Assembly (NCBI GenBank): GCA_029556005.1
Contig: JAKQGT010000162.1
Coordinates: 1-6,426 of the forward strand
Direction: 5' to 3'
DNA from: Chlamydiota bacterium
Lineage (GTDB): Bacteria; Chlamydiota; Chlamydiia; Chlamydiales; Simkaniaceae
Length of the DNA stretch: 6,426 nt
Shown here: piece after piece, positions 5,319 through 6,426 of the stretch
How the letters are laid out: each line of letters starts with the position of its first letter
Position numbering within the stretch: position 1 is the stretch's first letter
The notes under the pieces: generated by a model
What the model was told of the DNA's origin: nothing
Seen by the model: only the letters and a program-made list of their open reading frames with translations
Database searches by the model: none
Translations under genes and position numbers: made by a program

Positions 5319-6404
5319 TTAAAAGTCAAAACGGACTTTTAGAGTAAGACCTTGGAGAGTGAGATTCCCTTTATCTCCATATTCCGCAATGTCGATAAAC
5401 TGGTTATTTCCCACCCAGATTTGCTCTTCCCATCCAGCTTGAATGAGGAAGCGGAAGTCATCATCGTTGTAGAGGTATTCATAGCGGAGGCCAATACCAA
5501 ACTCAAAGACAGGCTTCACAGAGTGGCTCACTTGGTGCGTTTCTAAAAAGGCTTGAACGGTATCATCAGGAGCATGACGTTTGTCATTCCTAAAATTCGT
5601 CGAACCACTCCACATTCCGGTAAGGGCAAAATCTCCATAAAGGCCAAACGATTTAATAAAATACCAGCAGGTATTTAACCCGGCTCGTACACCCACTCCA
5701 TAATAATCCTGATGGTTATGAATGGAGATCACATTGCCATCTGTGATGTGGTAGCTAGTACGGAGATCTTGATCTTGCCAGGTCCCTTTAAGTCCGATAT
5801 GGGGACGCAAGGTTAGGAAGCGGCTGATGTAGTAGTTTCTTCCTAGCTCGAGATCGATGGTATTATAGTGGAGCGTCCAAGATGTTTTTCCTTTAAACAG
5901 ATCTCCTGTAATGGGAGGCTGAGGGTTGGTAAGGTTAAAGAAAATGAACAGAAAGTTTGGTAGTGTGGGGAGGAAACCATTGACATCGGTCACACTGTCT
6001 GTTGCGGTGCTATGGATCCAGGTGTAGTTTGCATAGACATCCCATCCATCGTGTTGCATGGTGACACCTGCTCCTACCTTAAAGCCGGGATCAAAACCAA
6101 AGTCAGGCTCATGAATAGGGCCTTTATTAGTATCTATTGGTACAGCACCAAAGTCGATCCCTTCAATGGCGTAGGCTAGACCCTCTTGTCTAGGTGTCCA
6201 GTAGATAAAGTCTACTGTAAAGAAAGGATCTGCTGCCCAAACGGTCTTGGGTCCAGCGTTTGGGGTAATGGGAAGGGGCTCTGCTCCTTGTGAAGGGGGC
6301 GGATTATACATCCCGCGCTGACTTTGCCCGTCAGCTTGAACGAGTGTGGTACTGCAGCATGCAGCCATTCCCACAGCAAGTGAGAGGAGTTTGTGTGCTT
6401 TCAT
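5319..6404 (-). CDS. Legionella_OMP/Lpg1974-type pore-forming outer-membrane protein (MOMP-like)
   Basis: This is a predicted outer-membrane beta-barrel of 361 residues. A signal peptide occupies residues 1-24 (basic MKAHK, hydrophobic LLSLAVGMAA, likely signal peptidase I cut after VQA). A lipoprotein site at the Cys pair 16-17 is less likely, as the lipobox is poor. The mature protein starts with a polar Pro-rich linker (25-53) and then FFTVDFIYWTPRQEGLAYA, the opening typical of the Legionella_OMP family. Alternating aromatic strands follow. It ends with GLTLKVRFDF, whose final Phe is the usual barrel-assembly (BamA) recognition signal. Near the end, GWEEQIW and LQGLTL are also typical of the family. 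Such proteins are abundant MOMP-like porins in Simkania and relatives; family assignment is from remembered motifs. Only one Cys is seen in the mature part, unlike the Cys-rich MOMP of Chlamydia. ATG 6404 has an excellent SD (GGAGG, complement of 6409-6413). The promoter lies beyond the right edge, and the gene is monocistronic, ending at the nearby terminator. Confidence 0.9.
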   Translation of the reverse strand: MKAHKLLSLAVGMAACCSTTLVQADGQSQRGMYNPPPSQGAEPLPITPNAGPKTVWAADPFFTVDFIYWTPRQEGLAYAIEGIDFGAVPIDTNKGPIHEPDFGFDPGFKVGAGVTMQHDGWDVYANYTWIHSTATDSVTDVNGFLPTLPNFLFIFFNLTNPQPPITGDLFKGKTSWTLHYNTIDLELGRNYYISRFLTLRPHIGLKGTWQDQDLRTSYHITDGNVISIHNHQDYYGVGVRAGLNTCWYFIKSFGLYGDFALTGMWSGSTNFRNDKRHAPDDTVQAFLETHQVSHSVKPVFEFGIGLRYEYLYNDDDFRFLIQAGWEEQIWVGNNQFIDIAEYGDKGNLTLQGLTLKVRFDF

Positions 6405-6426
6405 AAAGCCTCCGATATTGTTTTAT

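Noticed and set aside
6356..6359. Lipoprotein reading of the porin signal peptide at the Cys pair (residues 16-17)
   Set aside because: The residues before the Cys (GMAA) fit the lipobox poorly, and VQA at 22-24 is a good signal peptidase I site. A terminal-Phe barrel does not need a lipid anchor.
1..6426. CRISPR arrays, tRNA genes, insertion sequences or prophage genes
   Set aside because: No spaced direct repeats, cloverleaf-like sequence, transposase motif or paired terminal inverted repeats were seen on reading both strands.

Overview
The window most likely comes from a member of the phylum Chlamydiota, of the amoeba- or arthropod-associated kind (Simkania-, Waddlia- or Rhabdochlamydia-like). 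This is an inference from content. There is a porin-like outer-membrane protein of the Legionella_OMP/Lpg1974 type, a small protein with the bilobed hydrophobic region expected of an inclusion-membrane protein, and an MFS carrier of the kind common in intracellular bacteria. No rRNA or other phylogenetic marker is present, so a gammaproteobacterial intracellular host such as a Legionella or Coxiella relative cannot be excluded.

Layout. The left part (1-2080) is a minus-strand pair: a 465-residue protein of unknown function with GT-B-glycosyltransferase-like features, followed by an MFS transporter that runs off the left edge. The two are joined by a 4-bp ATGA stop/start overlap. A 56-bp divergent intergenic region (2081-2136) with a T9 tract separates this pair from a plus-strand operon of three overlapping genes (2137-4847): a small four-helix membrane protein, a fusion of a ThpR/LigT-type 2H phosphoesterase with a compact archease-like domain, and the RNA ligase RtcB. 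That operon converges, with only 6 bp between stop codons, on a minus-strand 109-residue Inc-like protein. This small gene has its own strong extended -10 promoter and Shine-Dalgarno (SD) sequence. Behind it, a textbook rho-independent terminator closes the minus-strand porin gene at 5319-6404.

The most interesting part is the RNA-repair operon. RtcB joins RNA 2',3'-cyclic phosphate (or 3'-phosphate) ends to 5'-OH ends, and archease is its known activator. Here the archease-like part is shortened to about 95 residues. It is carried in the same polypeptide as a 2H phosphoesterase, which acts on the same 2',3'-cyclic phosphate ends. The fusion gene overlaps rtcB by 8 bp, so both should be made together. 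The arrangement looks like a self-contained system for processing and resealing broken RNA, possibly tRNA halves. Whether the fusion has been described elsewhere cannot be judged from the sequence alone. The other regions look like ordinary genes of an intracellular bacterium.
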